Assembly (NCBI RefSeq): GCF_017353175.1
Contig: NZ_JAFMYW010000004.1
Coordinates: 62,001 to 126,000 of the forward strand
DNA: 64,000 nt
Reading direction: 5' to 3'
Source of the DNA: Fibrella forsythiae
GTDB lineage: Bacteria > Bacteroidota > Bacteroidia > Cytophagales > Spirosomataceae
Shown: in pieces, positions 28,074 to 36,312 of the stretch
Layout of the letters: each line of letters starts with the position of its first letter
Position numbering within the stretch: the stretch's first letter is position 1
Made by a program: the position numbers and the translations under genes
The notes under the pieces: model-generated
Seen by the model: only the letters and a program-made list of their open reading frames with translations
The model's database searches: none
What the model was told of the DNA's origin: nothing

Positions 28074-29591
28074 TTACGCAAACCACCGCTCCCACTCCAG
28101 GCGCTCCTGCGCCTGGCCAATCCACTCTAGTACCACAAGGCCGGCATCATCATAGCCCATGCGCAGGCCGATGAACGTCAGGTGCTCATTCAGCAGCCGG
28201 CCGATGGGGCCATTGCCGGTGATGCAGGTGTCGAAATACCAGTCGAGGGGTTCGTCAGCAACCTCGGCGGCGATGGCACGGTAGTCGTCGTAGGTATAAC
28301 CGCGGGCGGGTTGACCGTTTTCTGTTGGACCGAAGCGTTGCCAGAGAAGCCGCATCACATCATCGAGCGAGCGTTCGTGGTTGAATTTTCGGCGCAGGTG
28401 CAGGTCGAGAATCAGCGACACGATAGCCCCCTTATGATACACCGACACTTTCCGGTCAGGAACACCGCGAACGTACCCATCCAGCCACAGATCCCACGAC
28501 GATTCGGTGAGCGACAGCGACGCGCGGCCAGCCTGCTCGAAATGGCGTTTCAGAACCACCAGTAACTCTTTCAGGTACGCCGCATCATCGAACACACCCG
28601 ACCGACGGAGCATCAAATCGCCGTAATAGGTGGTAATTCCCTCAGCCACGAAGCAGGTGGTAAAATAGTTTTCACGCGTGAAATCATAAGGCGTCAATTC
28701 GGCGGGGCGAATTCGGCAGATATTCCAGGCATGAAACAGCTCGTGCGACGCCACGCCCAGCAGATCGGTATACAGGCCCGCTCCTTCAACGGTGACACCA
28801 TCGGCGGCCAGCCCTTCCAGTTCAGGGCCAAGCACCAGCACGGTACTGTTCCGATGCTCAACGCCGTGGTAATACGGAACAGGCAGAACAAGTGTCAGAA
28901 AGTGGTATTCTGATTCCGGAAAATCGCCAAATAGGTTGATTTGCGCTTCGGTGAATCGGGTAAAGTCAGCGGTTATCTGAGCCGGGTCGAAGGCGGGCGG
29001 CATTCGGTAATTCCAGCCCTGCACCCAAACCGTAACATCCACTTCCTGAACGGTATAACGAACGGCCTGCAACGTACCTGAGGCAATCAGCGGACTATCG
29101 ACCAGCGCATAGTAATCACTGGCGACTAGTGTTTTGCTGTCTTGCTGAAGAAGTCCGCAGGCAATTTGCCAGCCGTCAGGAATGTGGAGGGTAAGGGAAC
29201 ATGCTTCGTGTAGTCGACCCTCGGCATAGAGGCAGAGATTAACCGGATTGATATACCAGAAGTGCGACGAATCGGCGTAGCTACTCCCGGCATCAAGCTT
29301 GTGATCACCCGCCACCAAACCAAAATAGGTGTAACGTACCTGCACCGACGTAGCGCCGTTGGTTTTCACCTGCCAGCGATCTTTCGTCACTTTCTGGTAC
29401 GCCAACGGCTGATCGTTCTGATCGAAAACGGCAAACGACCGGATGTTCTTCGCAAAGTGCTGTAGCTCATACCGACCCGGCCGCCAGGCGGGCAACTGAA
29501 AATCGAGCGTATCGCCTGTTACTTCGTCGATACGACAGGTAATGTTGATGTAATGGCTGCCCGGTTCGGCAACGGAAAGAGTGTACTGCAT
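28074..29591 (-). CDS. M61-family metallopeptidase (glycyl aminopeptidase-like)
   Basis: A 505-residue zinc peptidase. HELFH at residues 283-287 in GVASHELFHAWN plus the downstream Glu in CFVAEGITTYYGDLM form the gluzincin site, and the N-terminal beta domain (FQLPAWRPGRYELQHFAKNI) is the M61-specific one. Family members release N-terminal Gly or Ala. No signal peptide is evident. Most bacterial relatives I know are about 600 residues with a C-terminal PDZ domain; here the protein ends soon after the catalytic helical domain and only a PDZ-sized stub could fit. Confidence 0.88.
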   Translation of the reverse strand: MQYTLSVAEPGSHYINITCRIDEVTGDTLDFQLPAWRPGRYELQHFAKNIRSFAVFDQNDQPLAYQKVTKDRWQVKTNGATSVQVRYTYFGLVAGDHKLDAGSSYADSSHFWYINPVNLCLYAEGRLHEACSLTLHIPDGWQIACGLLQQDSKTLVASDYYALVDSPLIASGTLQAVRYTVQEVDVTVWVQGWNYRMPPAFDPAQITADFTRFTEAQINLFGDFPESEYHFLTLVLPVPYYHGVEHRNSTVLVLGPELEGLAADGVTVEGAGLYTDLLGVASHELFHAWNICRIRPAELTPYDFTRENYFTTCFVAEGITTYYGDLMLRRSGVFDDAAYLKELLVVLKRHFEQAGRASLSLTESSWDLWLDGYVRGVPDRKVSVYHKGAIVSLILDLHLRRKFNHERSLDDVMRLLWQRFGPTENGQPARGYTYDDYRAIAAEVADEPLDWYFDTCITGNGPIGRLLNEHLTFIGLRMGYDDAGLVVLEWIGQAQERLEWERWFA

Positions 29592-29594
29592 GAT

Positions 29595-29627
29595 AAACCT
29601 ATAAGGTCACGGAGACCTTATAGGTTT
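29595..29627 (-). repeat. 14-bp perfect hairpin upstream of M61 gene
   Basis: AAACCTATAAGGTC and GACCTTATAGGTTT pair perfectly around ACGGA, between the TspO-like stop and the M61 start. It may terminate the TspO-like gene. Confidence 0.7.
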
Positions 29628-29638
29628 CAACAAATACG

Positions 29639-30514
29639 CTAATCCAGATCAATATAATACGGCTCGTGGTCCATCTCTTCGCGGGCTTCTTCGGCAGCTT
29701 CAAACTGAGCCTGTTCTGGCTCTGAAAGGGCTGGCTGAGGTTGTTGCGCCTGCAATTGCCGTACAAACACACCGGCACTCACCAGCGCCAACGTACCTGC
29801 TACTGCGGCTACGGCATCATTTCGGCCACCCTGTTTGGCCGCCACACCGGTAAAACCAGCCACAAAGGGCAGCAAATAATACGGATCGTTCAGCTTCTTC
29901 GACACCGTGACGCCAATGGCCCCCAGCACACCAAGCAACCCGATAGCAAACGGAACGGCCCGCTCGCGACTCACCCGGTAACCAGCTTCAATGAGCAGAT
30001 TCGTGGTTGCCACACCTGTAGCCACCGTGATCCAGCCCGCGTAAATGCCCGTTGCCTGATGAAATGTTTTTTCCGGTTGTGGTACGTCAGGCGTTTGTCC
30101 AACACCCAGCGCGTTGTGCAGGGCCAGTACCGTTGGCAACGTACCCAGCGTAATGGCGTTTGCCGCTACCCGCGCCTCTTTCTCGCCTCGCGAGAAGAAA
30201 ACGCCGAACAGTCCGTTCAGCAGGTAATTGGCCACCAGCCAGGGAGCGGCTTTCTCATAACGTGGATTATCGACTTGCGACGGCAACGCCTGATGCACGG
30301 CCAGACCTAGTGTGCCAGTATAGATCACCGGCCAGACAGTGGCGAATGTACCACCAGCCGGAGTTATCAGATTGGTTTCCAGCTCGTCCTGATACTCGGG
30401 AACCACATCGGTCCGGCGTTTTTTGTTCCGTGGCCCGGCAAAGAAATACGTACCCACGATGCTACCAATGACCAATGCGGCCGTAGCAATGCGGCTGATT
30501 TTTGTGTTTTCCAT
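29639..30514 (-). CDS. TspO/MBR-like membrane protein
   Basis: A 291-residue protein with an N-terminal helix (IATAALVIGSIVGTYFF), a charged stretch, then about six hydrophobic segments and an acidic tail (EEAREEMDHEPYYIDLD). The segment TPAGGTFATVWPVIYTGTL resembles the P-A-G-x-x-F-x-x-x-W-x-x-I-Y helix of tryptophan-rich sensory protein relatives. TspO proteins bind porphyrins and respond to oxygen or light stress. The assignment rests on that one segment and the membrane layout, so it is tentative. Confidence 0.5.
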   Translation of the reverse strand: MENTKISRIATAALVIGSIVGTYFFAGPRNKKRRTDVVPEYQDELETNLITPAGGTFATVWPVIYTGTLGLAVHQALPSQVDNPRYEKAAPWLVANYLLNGLFGVFFSRGEKEARVAANAITLGTLPTVLALHNALGVGQTPDVPQPEKTFHQATGIYAGWITVATGVATTNLLIEAGYRVSRERAVPFAIGLLGVLGAIGVTVSKKLNDPYYLLPFVAGFTGVAAKQGGRNDAVAAVAGTLALVSAGVFVRQLQAQQPQPALSEPEQAQFEAAEEAREEMDHEPYYIDLD

Positions 30515-30579
30515 AAACGGTGATTGAGCGATTTCTTTCTAAAACCCGCTCAATCATCCGCTTGTTTGGCAAAAGTCTT

Positions 30580-30637
30580 CTGTTTTCGGTTTACTGTTGC
30601 GCTGCTGAGTAGCGAAGCAACAGTAAACTGAAAACAG
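30580..30637 (-). terminator. Hairpin between DPP IV and TspO-like genes
   Basis: Bases 30582-30600 pair with 30617-30635 (18 of 19). The arm contains GGTTTACTGTTGC, sharing TTTACTGT with the hairpins at 16328 and 16803. It is upstream of the TspO-like start and after no stop on that strand; a terminator role for the upstream side is inferred only from structure. Confidence 0.5.
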
Positions 30638-30649
30638 CAAACGGAGGAT

Positions 30650-32878
30650 TTACCGAACCACGCTTTCTCCTTTCAAATGCTCGTTCAGGTAGTCGACGTA
30701 TTGCTGATAGAGCAGTTGGTAGGTGGTTTGGCTGTAAGCTACGCCGTGGGCACCAGGCGGATAAATGCGCAGATCGGCATCTTTACCGGCGTCTTCCAGC
30801 GCGTTCATGAGCTGGAACGTATTGCGCACGTGTACGTTCTCATCCATCGTTGAGTGGGCGATGAACATCTTACCAGCCAGGTTTTTGGCATAGGTAGTTA
30901 CCGCGCTTTTCTGGTACGCCGCGTCATTCTCAGGCACCAGTCCCATGTACCGCTCTGTGTAAATGCTGTCGTATAACCGCCAGTCGGTGACGGGTGCGCC
31001 CACCAGCGACACCTTGAACACACCGGGATGGGTCAGCATGGTGTAGCTGCTCATGTAGCCGCCGTAGCTATGCCCGCGAATGGCCATCCGAGCGCCATCG
31101 ACCCATGGCAGCGTGGCCAGGTACTGGGCCGTTTCGGAGAAATCCAGGCTTTCGTAGTAGCCCAGCTTTTCATAGACCATCTTCTCGAACTGGCTGCCGT
31201 AACCACCGCTTCCCCGGTTGTTTACGCCCACCACCACGTAGCCCTGCTGCGCCAAATATTGATGCCAGGGTTGTGCCTGCCAGTCGTTATACACCGACTG
31301 CGACCCCGGACCACCGTAGATATCGACCACCACCGGATAACGTTTCGTGGGCTGGAAGTCAGCGGGTTTGATGATCGAAATGTCGATTTTCTGGCCGTCT
31401 TTCGTCGTAAACGAACTTAGCTCTTTCGGCGAATAGGTATTCGTGCTGACGTACTCTTTCACGCGGGCATTGTCTTCCAGGGTCTTCACCAGATTACCCT
31501 TCACATCGCGCAGTTCAACCTGCGTAGGCGTCTGCACGTTCGAATAGCGGTCAATGAAATACTGCCCGTTGTCCGACATGTTGATCGCATGCCGACCGGC
31601 TGGCGTGGTCAGGCGTTTCTTGTTTTTGCCGTCCGCATCGATCACGTAAAGCTGCCGTTCCAGCGGCGAGGCTTCGGTTGATGTAAAATAGACCTTCTTT
31701 CCTTTCGTATCAATGTGCTGAATCGTTGATACCTCGAAGTTGCCCTTCGTGACCTGATTCAGCAGTTTTCCGCTGTAATCGTAGCGATACAGGTGCGCCC
31801 AGCCGTCGCGCTCCGACACCCAGTAGAACTCGTTCACGCCCTGCGGAAACTCGAACAGGTGATTCACACCCGCGAAGAAATCGAACACGTCGACCCAGGT
31901 CTTCGAGGTCTCGGTCATGATCACTTTAGCGTCGCCGGTGCGGGCGTTGGCCATGTACAGGTTCAATTCATTCTGTTTCCGGTTCAGGTGCACCAAGGCC
32001 AGTTGCCCTTCCTGCGATGTCCAGTAGATGCGGGGGATATACCCCTGCTGACCTTCCACATTCATAAACGCCGTTTTACCATTGGCAATCTCGATCGCAC
32101 CGATCCGAACACTTGGGTTTCGGTCGCCTACGCGGGGGTATGGCAGCGAATCGTAGGTCTCGCGGAACCCCTGGTAATTCGTGAGGCGGTAGATGGGTAC
32201 GTTCCGTTCGTCAGACTGCCAGAAGGCAATGAACTTGCTATCGGGCGACCAGGCCCAGGCCTGTGCCAGGCCGAATTCCTCCTCGTACGCCCAGCCGAAA
32301 CGACCGTTGTAGAACGCCGGCTTCGCGTCGCCGGTGAGCTGCGTTTCTTTCTGCGTGGCAAAATCGAACACGAACAAATTACCACCGCGCTCGTAGCCTA
32401 CCTGTTTGCCATCGGGTGAGAGTTCGGCGGTCTGTGCGTCTTTGGCCACGAGTTTCAGCACCTTATCGGCGAGGCTGTACACGTAATAATCCGAGATACC
32501 CGACCGACGGTAAACAGGCCGGAAATTGGTCTGGAAAAACAGGTTTTTTGAGTCTTTCGACCACTGGAACGAATCGAAATCAAACGCTTTTTCAGTGCCC
32601 GGAAACTTCATCGCTTTACCGTCGAAAAGCACTGTTTCACTCTTGTCGGCGGGCGAAAACACCTTGATCGTTCCCGACCGGTCGAGGAAGGAGAAACGCG
32701 TGCCGCCATTGATCCAGTTTACCGAACGTGGGCCATTGGCACCCGCCAGTTGCCCGCCAGAGCGTAATGCCTGTTGCAGGTCAGCGTAGCGCGGTTTGGT
32801 CGTTTGCGCTACGGTTGGCGTAACCGTTGGCGTTGCAGCGGCCAGAAGAAGCCAGAGTATGTGTTTGTTGATGGACAT
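30650..32878 (-). CDS. Dipeptidyl-peptidase IV family serine peptidase (S9B)
   Basis: A 742-residue exported peptidase that removes X-Pro or X-Ala dipeptides. A signal peptide (MSINKHILWLLLAAATPTV) is followed by the DPPIV N-terminal beta-propeller (with WAYEEEFGLAQAWAWSPD, holding the Glu pair that grips the peptide N-terminus) and an alpha/beta-hydrolase domain. The triad is Ser604 (GHSYGGYM), Asp679 (STMDENVH) and His711 (PGAHGVAY). It is monocistronic, with the large TTTGTCATCCC palindrome upstream. Confidence 0.93.
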   Translation of the reverse strand: MSINKHILWLLLAAATPTVTPTVAQTTKPRYADLQQALRSGGQLAGANGPRSVNWINGGTRFSFLDRSGTIKVFSPADKSETVLFDGKAMKFPGTEKAFDFDSFQWSKDSKNLFFQTNFRPVYRRSGISDYYVYSLADKVLKLVAKDAQTAELSPDGKQVGYERGGNLFVFDFATQKETQLTGDAKPAFYNGRFGWAYEEEFGLAQAWAWSPDSKFIAFWQSDERNVPIYRLTNYQGFRETYDSLPYPRVGDRNPSVRIGAIEIANGKTAFMNVEGQQGYIPRIYWTSQEGQLALVHLNRKQNELNLYMANARTGDAKVIMTETSKTWVDVFDFFAGVNHLFEFPQGVNEFYWVSERDGWAHLYRYDYSGKLLNQVTKGNFEVSTIQHIDTKGKKVYFTSTEASPLERQLYVIDADGKNKKRLTTPAGRHAINMSDNGQYFIDRYSNVQTPTQVELRDVKGNLVKTLEDNARVKEYVSTNTYSPKELSSFTTKDGQKIDISIIKPADFQPTKRYPVVVDIYGGPGSQSVYNDWQAQPWHQYLAQQGYVVVGVNNRGSGGYGSQFEKMVYEKLGYYESLDFSETAQYLATLPWVDGARMAIRGHSYGGYMSSYTMLTHPGVFKVSLVGAPVTDWRLYDSIYTERYMGLVPENDAAYQKSAVTTYAKNLAGKMFIAHSTMDENVHVRNTFQLMNALEDAGKDADLRIYPPGAHGVAYSQTTYQLLYQQYVDYLNEHLKGESVVR

Positions 32879-32985
32879 GGAGCAAAATTACTTTCCTAAA
32901 GTTACTTCTCAGATAAGCCAATCGTAATCGTTTAATGGTTAAAGTTGCAGTATAGAATTAGATGCGAATAACACATCTGCCGTTT

Positions 32986-33116
32986 TTTGTCATCCCGACG
33001 TCAGGAGCGGTTCGCCGTTGCGAGATCGTGGCGTTCCTTTATGTAGCGACTGGCGCTTTCAACAAGGCCACCAAGATTTCGCAACGGCGAACCGCTCCTA
33101 ACGTCGGGATGACAAA
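32986..33116. repeat. 131-bp palindromic element of the TTTGTCATYC type
   Basis: The outer 38 bases on each side (32986-33023 and 33079-33116) are inverted repeats with one mismatch, starting TTTGTCATCCCGACG and running through GGAGCGGTTCGCCGTTGCGA; a weaker GATCGTGGC match continues inward. It fills the 292-base gap between the divergent DPP IV and accC genes, too close to both starts to be a simple terminator. Confidence 0.8.
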
Positions 33117-33170
33117 GACGCCCCCTAAATCCGCACGGTCCGCCGCTGTGTACTATTACTTCTGAACCCT

Positions 33171-34667
33171 ATGAAAATCAATAAACTGCTTGTTGCCAAT
33201 CGCGGCGAAATTGCCCTTCGTGTGATGCGTACTGCCCGCGAGATGGGCATCAAAACCGTGGCTATCTACTCGGAAGCCGATCGGAATGCCCTCCACGTTC
33301 GCTACGCCGACGAAGCCGTATGCGTAGGGCCGGCCCCCTCAGCACAGTCGTATCTGCGGGGTGATGCCATTATCGAAGTCTGTCGCAAACTGGGCGTCGA
33401 TGCTATTCATCCGGGCTATGGGTTCTTATCGGAAAACGCCAATTTCGCCCGGCAGGTACAGGAGGCTGGACTGATTTTTATTGGTCCTTCGCCAGAAAGC
33501 ATCGAGGTGATGGGCAGTAAGCTGGCCGCTAAAGCCGCCGTGTCGGGTTACAACATCCCAATGGTTCCCGGCACGCCTGACGCCATCGACGACCGGGAAG
33601 AAGCCAAGGTTATTTCGGCCAAAATCGGCTACCCCATTCTGATCAAAGCCAGCGCGGGTGGCGGGGGTAAAGGCATGCGGGTGGTCGAAAAAGAAGCCGA
33701 TTTCGACGAACAGATGGACCGCGCCGTCAGCGAAGCTATTTCATCGTTCGGTGATGGATCGGTGTTTATCGAGAAGTACGTTACCTCGCCCCGGCACGTC
33801 GAAATTCAGGTGCTGGGCGACCAGCACGGCAACATCATTCATCTCTTCGAGCGCGAATGTTCAGTACAGCGTCGGCACCAGAAAGTGGTGGAAGAAGCCC
33901 CCTCAGCCATTCTGACGCCCGAAATCCGGGAGGCGATGGGTCAGGCGGCGGTCGACGTGGCGCGGGCCTGCGGCTACTACGGCGCCGGTACGGTGGAGTT
34001 CATCGTCGATGCGAACCTGAACTTCTATTTCCTCGAAATGAATACCCGTCTCCAGGTAGAACACCCTGTTTCTGAATTGATTACGGGTGTCGATCTGGTG
34101 GAGCAGATGATCTACATCGCCGAAGGTAAAGAACTGACGATCAAACAGGAAGACCTGAAAATAAAGGGCCACGCCGTGGAGGTACGTGTCTACGCCGAAG
34201 ACCCGGCCAACAACTTCCTGCCCGACGTAGGTACGTTGGAAACCTACGTTCGCCCACAAGGTAACGGCGTGCGCGTCGACGATGGGTTTGAGCAGGGTAT
34301 GGCGATTCCAATCTATTATGACCCGATGATTGCCAAGCTGATCACCTACGGCAACGACCGCGCGGCCGCCATTCAGAAGATGATCCGAGCCATTGACGAA
34401 TACCAGATCACGGGTGTACAGACCACGCTGCCATTCTGCAAATTCGTGATGGAACACGATGCCTTCCGCTCCGGCCAGTTCGACACCGGTTTCGTCGCCA
34501 ACTACTTTACCCCCGACGTGCTGAAAACCGAGGCCGACCCGCAGGAAATCGAACTGGCCGCCGTGCTGGCCGCTTACCTGCTGAATACCCAAAAGCCGAA
34601 TGCAGCAACCGTGCAATCGGTAACAGCACCCTCAAAAAGCCGTTGGCGCGAACGTCGACTGGGGTAA
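33171..34667 (+). CDS. accC: Acetyl-CoA carboxylase, biotin carboxylase subunit
   Basis: A 498-residue ATP-grasp enzyme that carboxylates biotin, the first step of malonyl-CoA synthesis. KINKLLVANRGEIALRVMR is the standard start; KASAGGGGKGMRVV is the ATP-binding Gly loop; EMNTRLQVEHPVSE carries the catalytic Glu/Arg segment. The tail from about residue 450 (QEIELAAVLAAYLLNTQKP) is longer than in E. coli AccC and resembles the linker after the carboxylase domain in acyl-CoA carboxylase subunits. No accB is adjacent, so propionyl- or methylcrotonyl-CoA carboxylase use is possible. Confidence 0.87.
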   Translation: MKINKLLVANRGEIALRVMRTAREMGIKTVAIYSEADRNALHVRYADEAVCVGPAPSAQSYLRGDAIIEVCRKLGVDAIHPGYGFLSENANFARQVQEAGLIFIGPSPESIEVMGSKLAAKAAVSGYNIPMVPGTPDAIDDREEAKVISAKIGYPILIKASAGGGGKGMRVVEKEADFDEQMDRAVSEAISSFGDGSVFIEKYVTSPRHVEIQVLGDQHGNIIHLFERECSVQRRHQKVVEEAPSAILTPEIREAMGQAAVDVARACGYYGAGTVEFIVDANLNFYFLEMNTRLQVEHPVSELITGVDLVEQMIYIAEGKELTIKQEDLKIKGHAVEVRVYAEDPANNFLPDVGTLETYVRPQGNGVRVDDGFEQGMAIPIYYDPMIAKLITYGNDRAAAIQKMIRAIDEYQITGVQTTLPFCKFVMEHDAFRSGQFDTGFVANYFTPDVLKTEADPQEIELAAVLAAYLLNTQKPNAATVQSVTAPSKSRWRERRLG

Positions 34668-34684
34668 GAACAGACTGCACGACG

Positions 34685-34721
34685 TGTGAGTTAAATCAGG
34701 TCATTGCCGGTTTAACTCACA
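34685..34721. terminator. 11-bp hairpin between convergent accC and MetE-like genes
   Basis: TGTGAGTTAAA and TTTAACTCACA pair perfectly around 15 bases. It overlaps the stop of the minus-strand gene. Confidence 0.55.
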
Positions 34722-35838
34722 TTGTTGTCAAACGGGCCATTGTTGCCAGCAACTCAGTAGCGGTACCGGGTGTTCGTCGGCCAAGTCCACACGAGCAGGC
34801 AACATCAACGGGCTGCCCGTACGCTGTTTCAATGCTTTTCAGAATATGCTGATTTTCAGCCAGTGTGCATTTTTCGTGCACGAACCCCGCTACAAAGCGC
34901 GTCGTCTCCGGCAGTACAATAGTTTGCAGGGGAGCGTAGTAGCTAGCTTTTGTGGTAGGCGGCGTAATGCCCTCAGCAAAAGGATAGTGTACGTAAATCA
35001 GTTCGTGTTGCGCAGGCCATGCCTGTACTAGTCGGTTCGAAAACGCGACCATCTTGTCCAGCGTTTTGGGGTGAACGAGCGCTTCGTTATGAAAGTCGCC
35101 CAGGCACAGGTGCATGCCAATTCTGGCACCGGGCGTGATCTTGCTTAGCAGATCTAGAATGGGCCGCAGCGCCAGGCCCATCAGCGGAGCGGGCAATTTA
35201 TAAGCGGCGTACAGCTCGGGCGGCACTTCAATCTGCACTACCACGTCGTGCCCTGCCTGCGCCAGCACCGCATTGACCTCACGGGCAATAACCGTATTGA
35301 ATGCATTGGTGTATCGCAACCAGGTGATGGGATTGGCAAATGCGAAGCCCATGGCGAAACCAGTTGGAACGCCCAGCTGAAACTTCAGGTCGGGCAAATT
35401 ATGCTGGGTACGTAACCGCTGGAAGATGGGGTAACTACGCCGGAAGAACTCATCATAACCCAGTTGCACGTGTGCGGGCATGTCGGCAGGCGAGTAACGG
35501 GGTTGCAGCTTCTGGAAGCTATCGTAATTAACGGCCATGCCATCAACGGTACTACGCACGGGCTCTTTTACCACCTTCCAGCTTTGCGGATCCTGCGTTA
35601 GCTTCTCGATGGCGTAGACTACCCAGGCAATACGGTTGCCTTTGGGGAAAGCGGGCGTCTTCTCGCCAATCTCACCGTCGGGCAAGCAAAACAGGGCTGG
35701 ACCAAGAGCGCTCAGCGCACGTTCCATGCAGGTTTCCTCATCGGAAAAAGGCATACTGCCCACCAGCAAGGCACGGCGTTTGGCTTGATTCATTGCCGGG
35801 CCATCGGCCAGCAAACCGGATTGCACTTCAGTTGACAT
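34717..35838 (-). CDS. MetE/UROD-superfamily-like protein
   Basis: A 373-residue cytoplasmic protein. The C-terminal CSCGLGRRTP resembles the zinc-Cys segment of cobalamin-independent methionine synthase (CGLKTR type), the start (ALLVGSMPFSDEETCMERAL) and IGMHLCLGDFHNEA fit strands of a TIM barrel of that superfamily. The tetrahydrofolate-specific parts of MetE are absent, so it is not a methionine synthase by itself. Role unknown. It has no clear operon partner. Confidence 0.55.
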   Translation of the reverse strand: MSTEVQSGLLADGPAMNQAKRRALLVGSMPFSDEETCMERALSALGPALFCLPDGEIGEKTPAFPKGNRIAWVVYAIEKLTQDPQSWKVVKEPVRSTVDGMAVNYDSFQKLQPRYSPADMPAHVQLGYDEFFRRSYPIFQRLRTQHNLPDLKFQLGVPTGFAMGFAFANPITWLRYTNAFNTVIAREVNAVLAQAGHDVVVQIEVPPELYAAYKLPAPLMGLALRPILDLLSKITPGARIGMHLCLGDFHNEALVHPKTLDKMVAFSNRLVQAWPAQHELIYVHYPFAEGITPPTTKASYYAPLQTIVLPETTRFVAGFVHEKCTLAENQHILKSIETAYGQPVDVACSCGLGRRTPGTATELLATMARLTTM

Positions 35839-35990
35839 GACAAACAGTAGATTGGGTTAGTATCCGGAAAATGAATCGACACGCAGTTTGACCCTGAGGC
35901 CACTAGTCACGGTATCATAGTGGAAATCAATGGACTATTTTTGACAACGGGATGACCAGTCAGTATGCCCCAGCCACCCCGTTATTCTCG

Positions 35991-36287
35991 TCAAATCACC
36001 TGAACAGGCACCTGATAGTAATCGACCGTGGGCGGGCCGGCAAAGTGTTTCTTCATGTGCTGAAGCACATCCTGGAGAAACCCATTCGTTTCCGCTTCGG
36101 TGCGGGCCTCGGCCGTCTCCCACAAGGTTACCATCAAACAGCGGTTTTTCTCGTCATCGACCAGAAAACGGCTGCTTAGAAAACCGGCGTGGTCTTTGAG
36201 TGCGGGGCCGACTGACTCGCGGAAGTAATCGGTAGCTTCAGCGATGGCATCGGGCTGTAGAGCAACCTGAACAATTCGAGCGTACAT
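35991..36287 (-). CDS. ABM-type dimeric alpha+beta barrel protein
   Basis: A 98-residue protein resembling antibiotic-biosynthesis-monooxygenase domains: MYARIVQVALQPDAIAEATD strand-helix start, GPALKDHAGFLSSRFLVDDE middle and CLMVTLWETAEARTEAETN end are typical. These dimers oxidise quinones or degrade haem, or have no known reaction. The next gene on the strand ends 25 bases upstream of nothing obvious; likely a single small transcription unit. Confidence 0.7.
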   Translation of the reverse strand: MYARIVQVALQPDAIAEATDYFRESVGPALKDHAGFLSSRFLVDDEKNRCLMVTLWETAEARTEAETNGFLQDVLQHMKKHFAGPPTVDYYQVPVQVI

Positions 36288-36312
36288 AGGGATATGGATT
36301 AGGTGAAACGCG

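Noticed and set aside
33903-34616. 237-codon frame antisense to accC
   Set aside because: AccC explains the region and the antisense product has no family resemblance.
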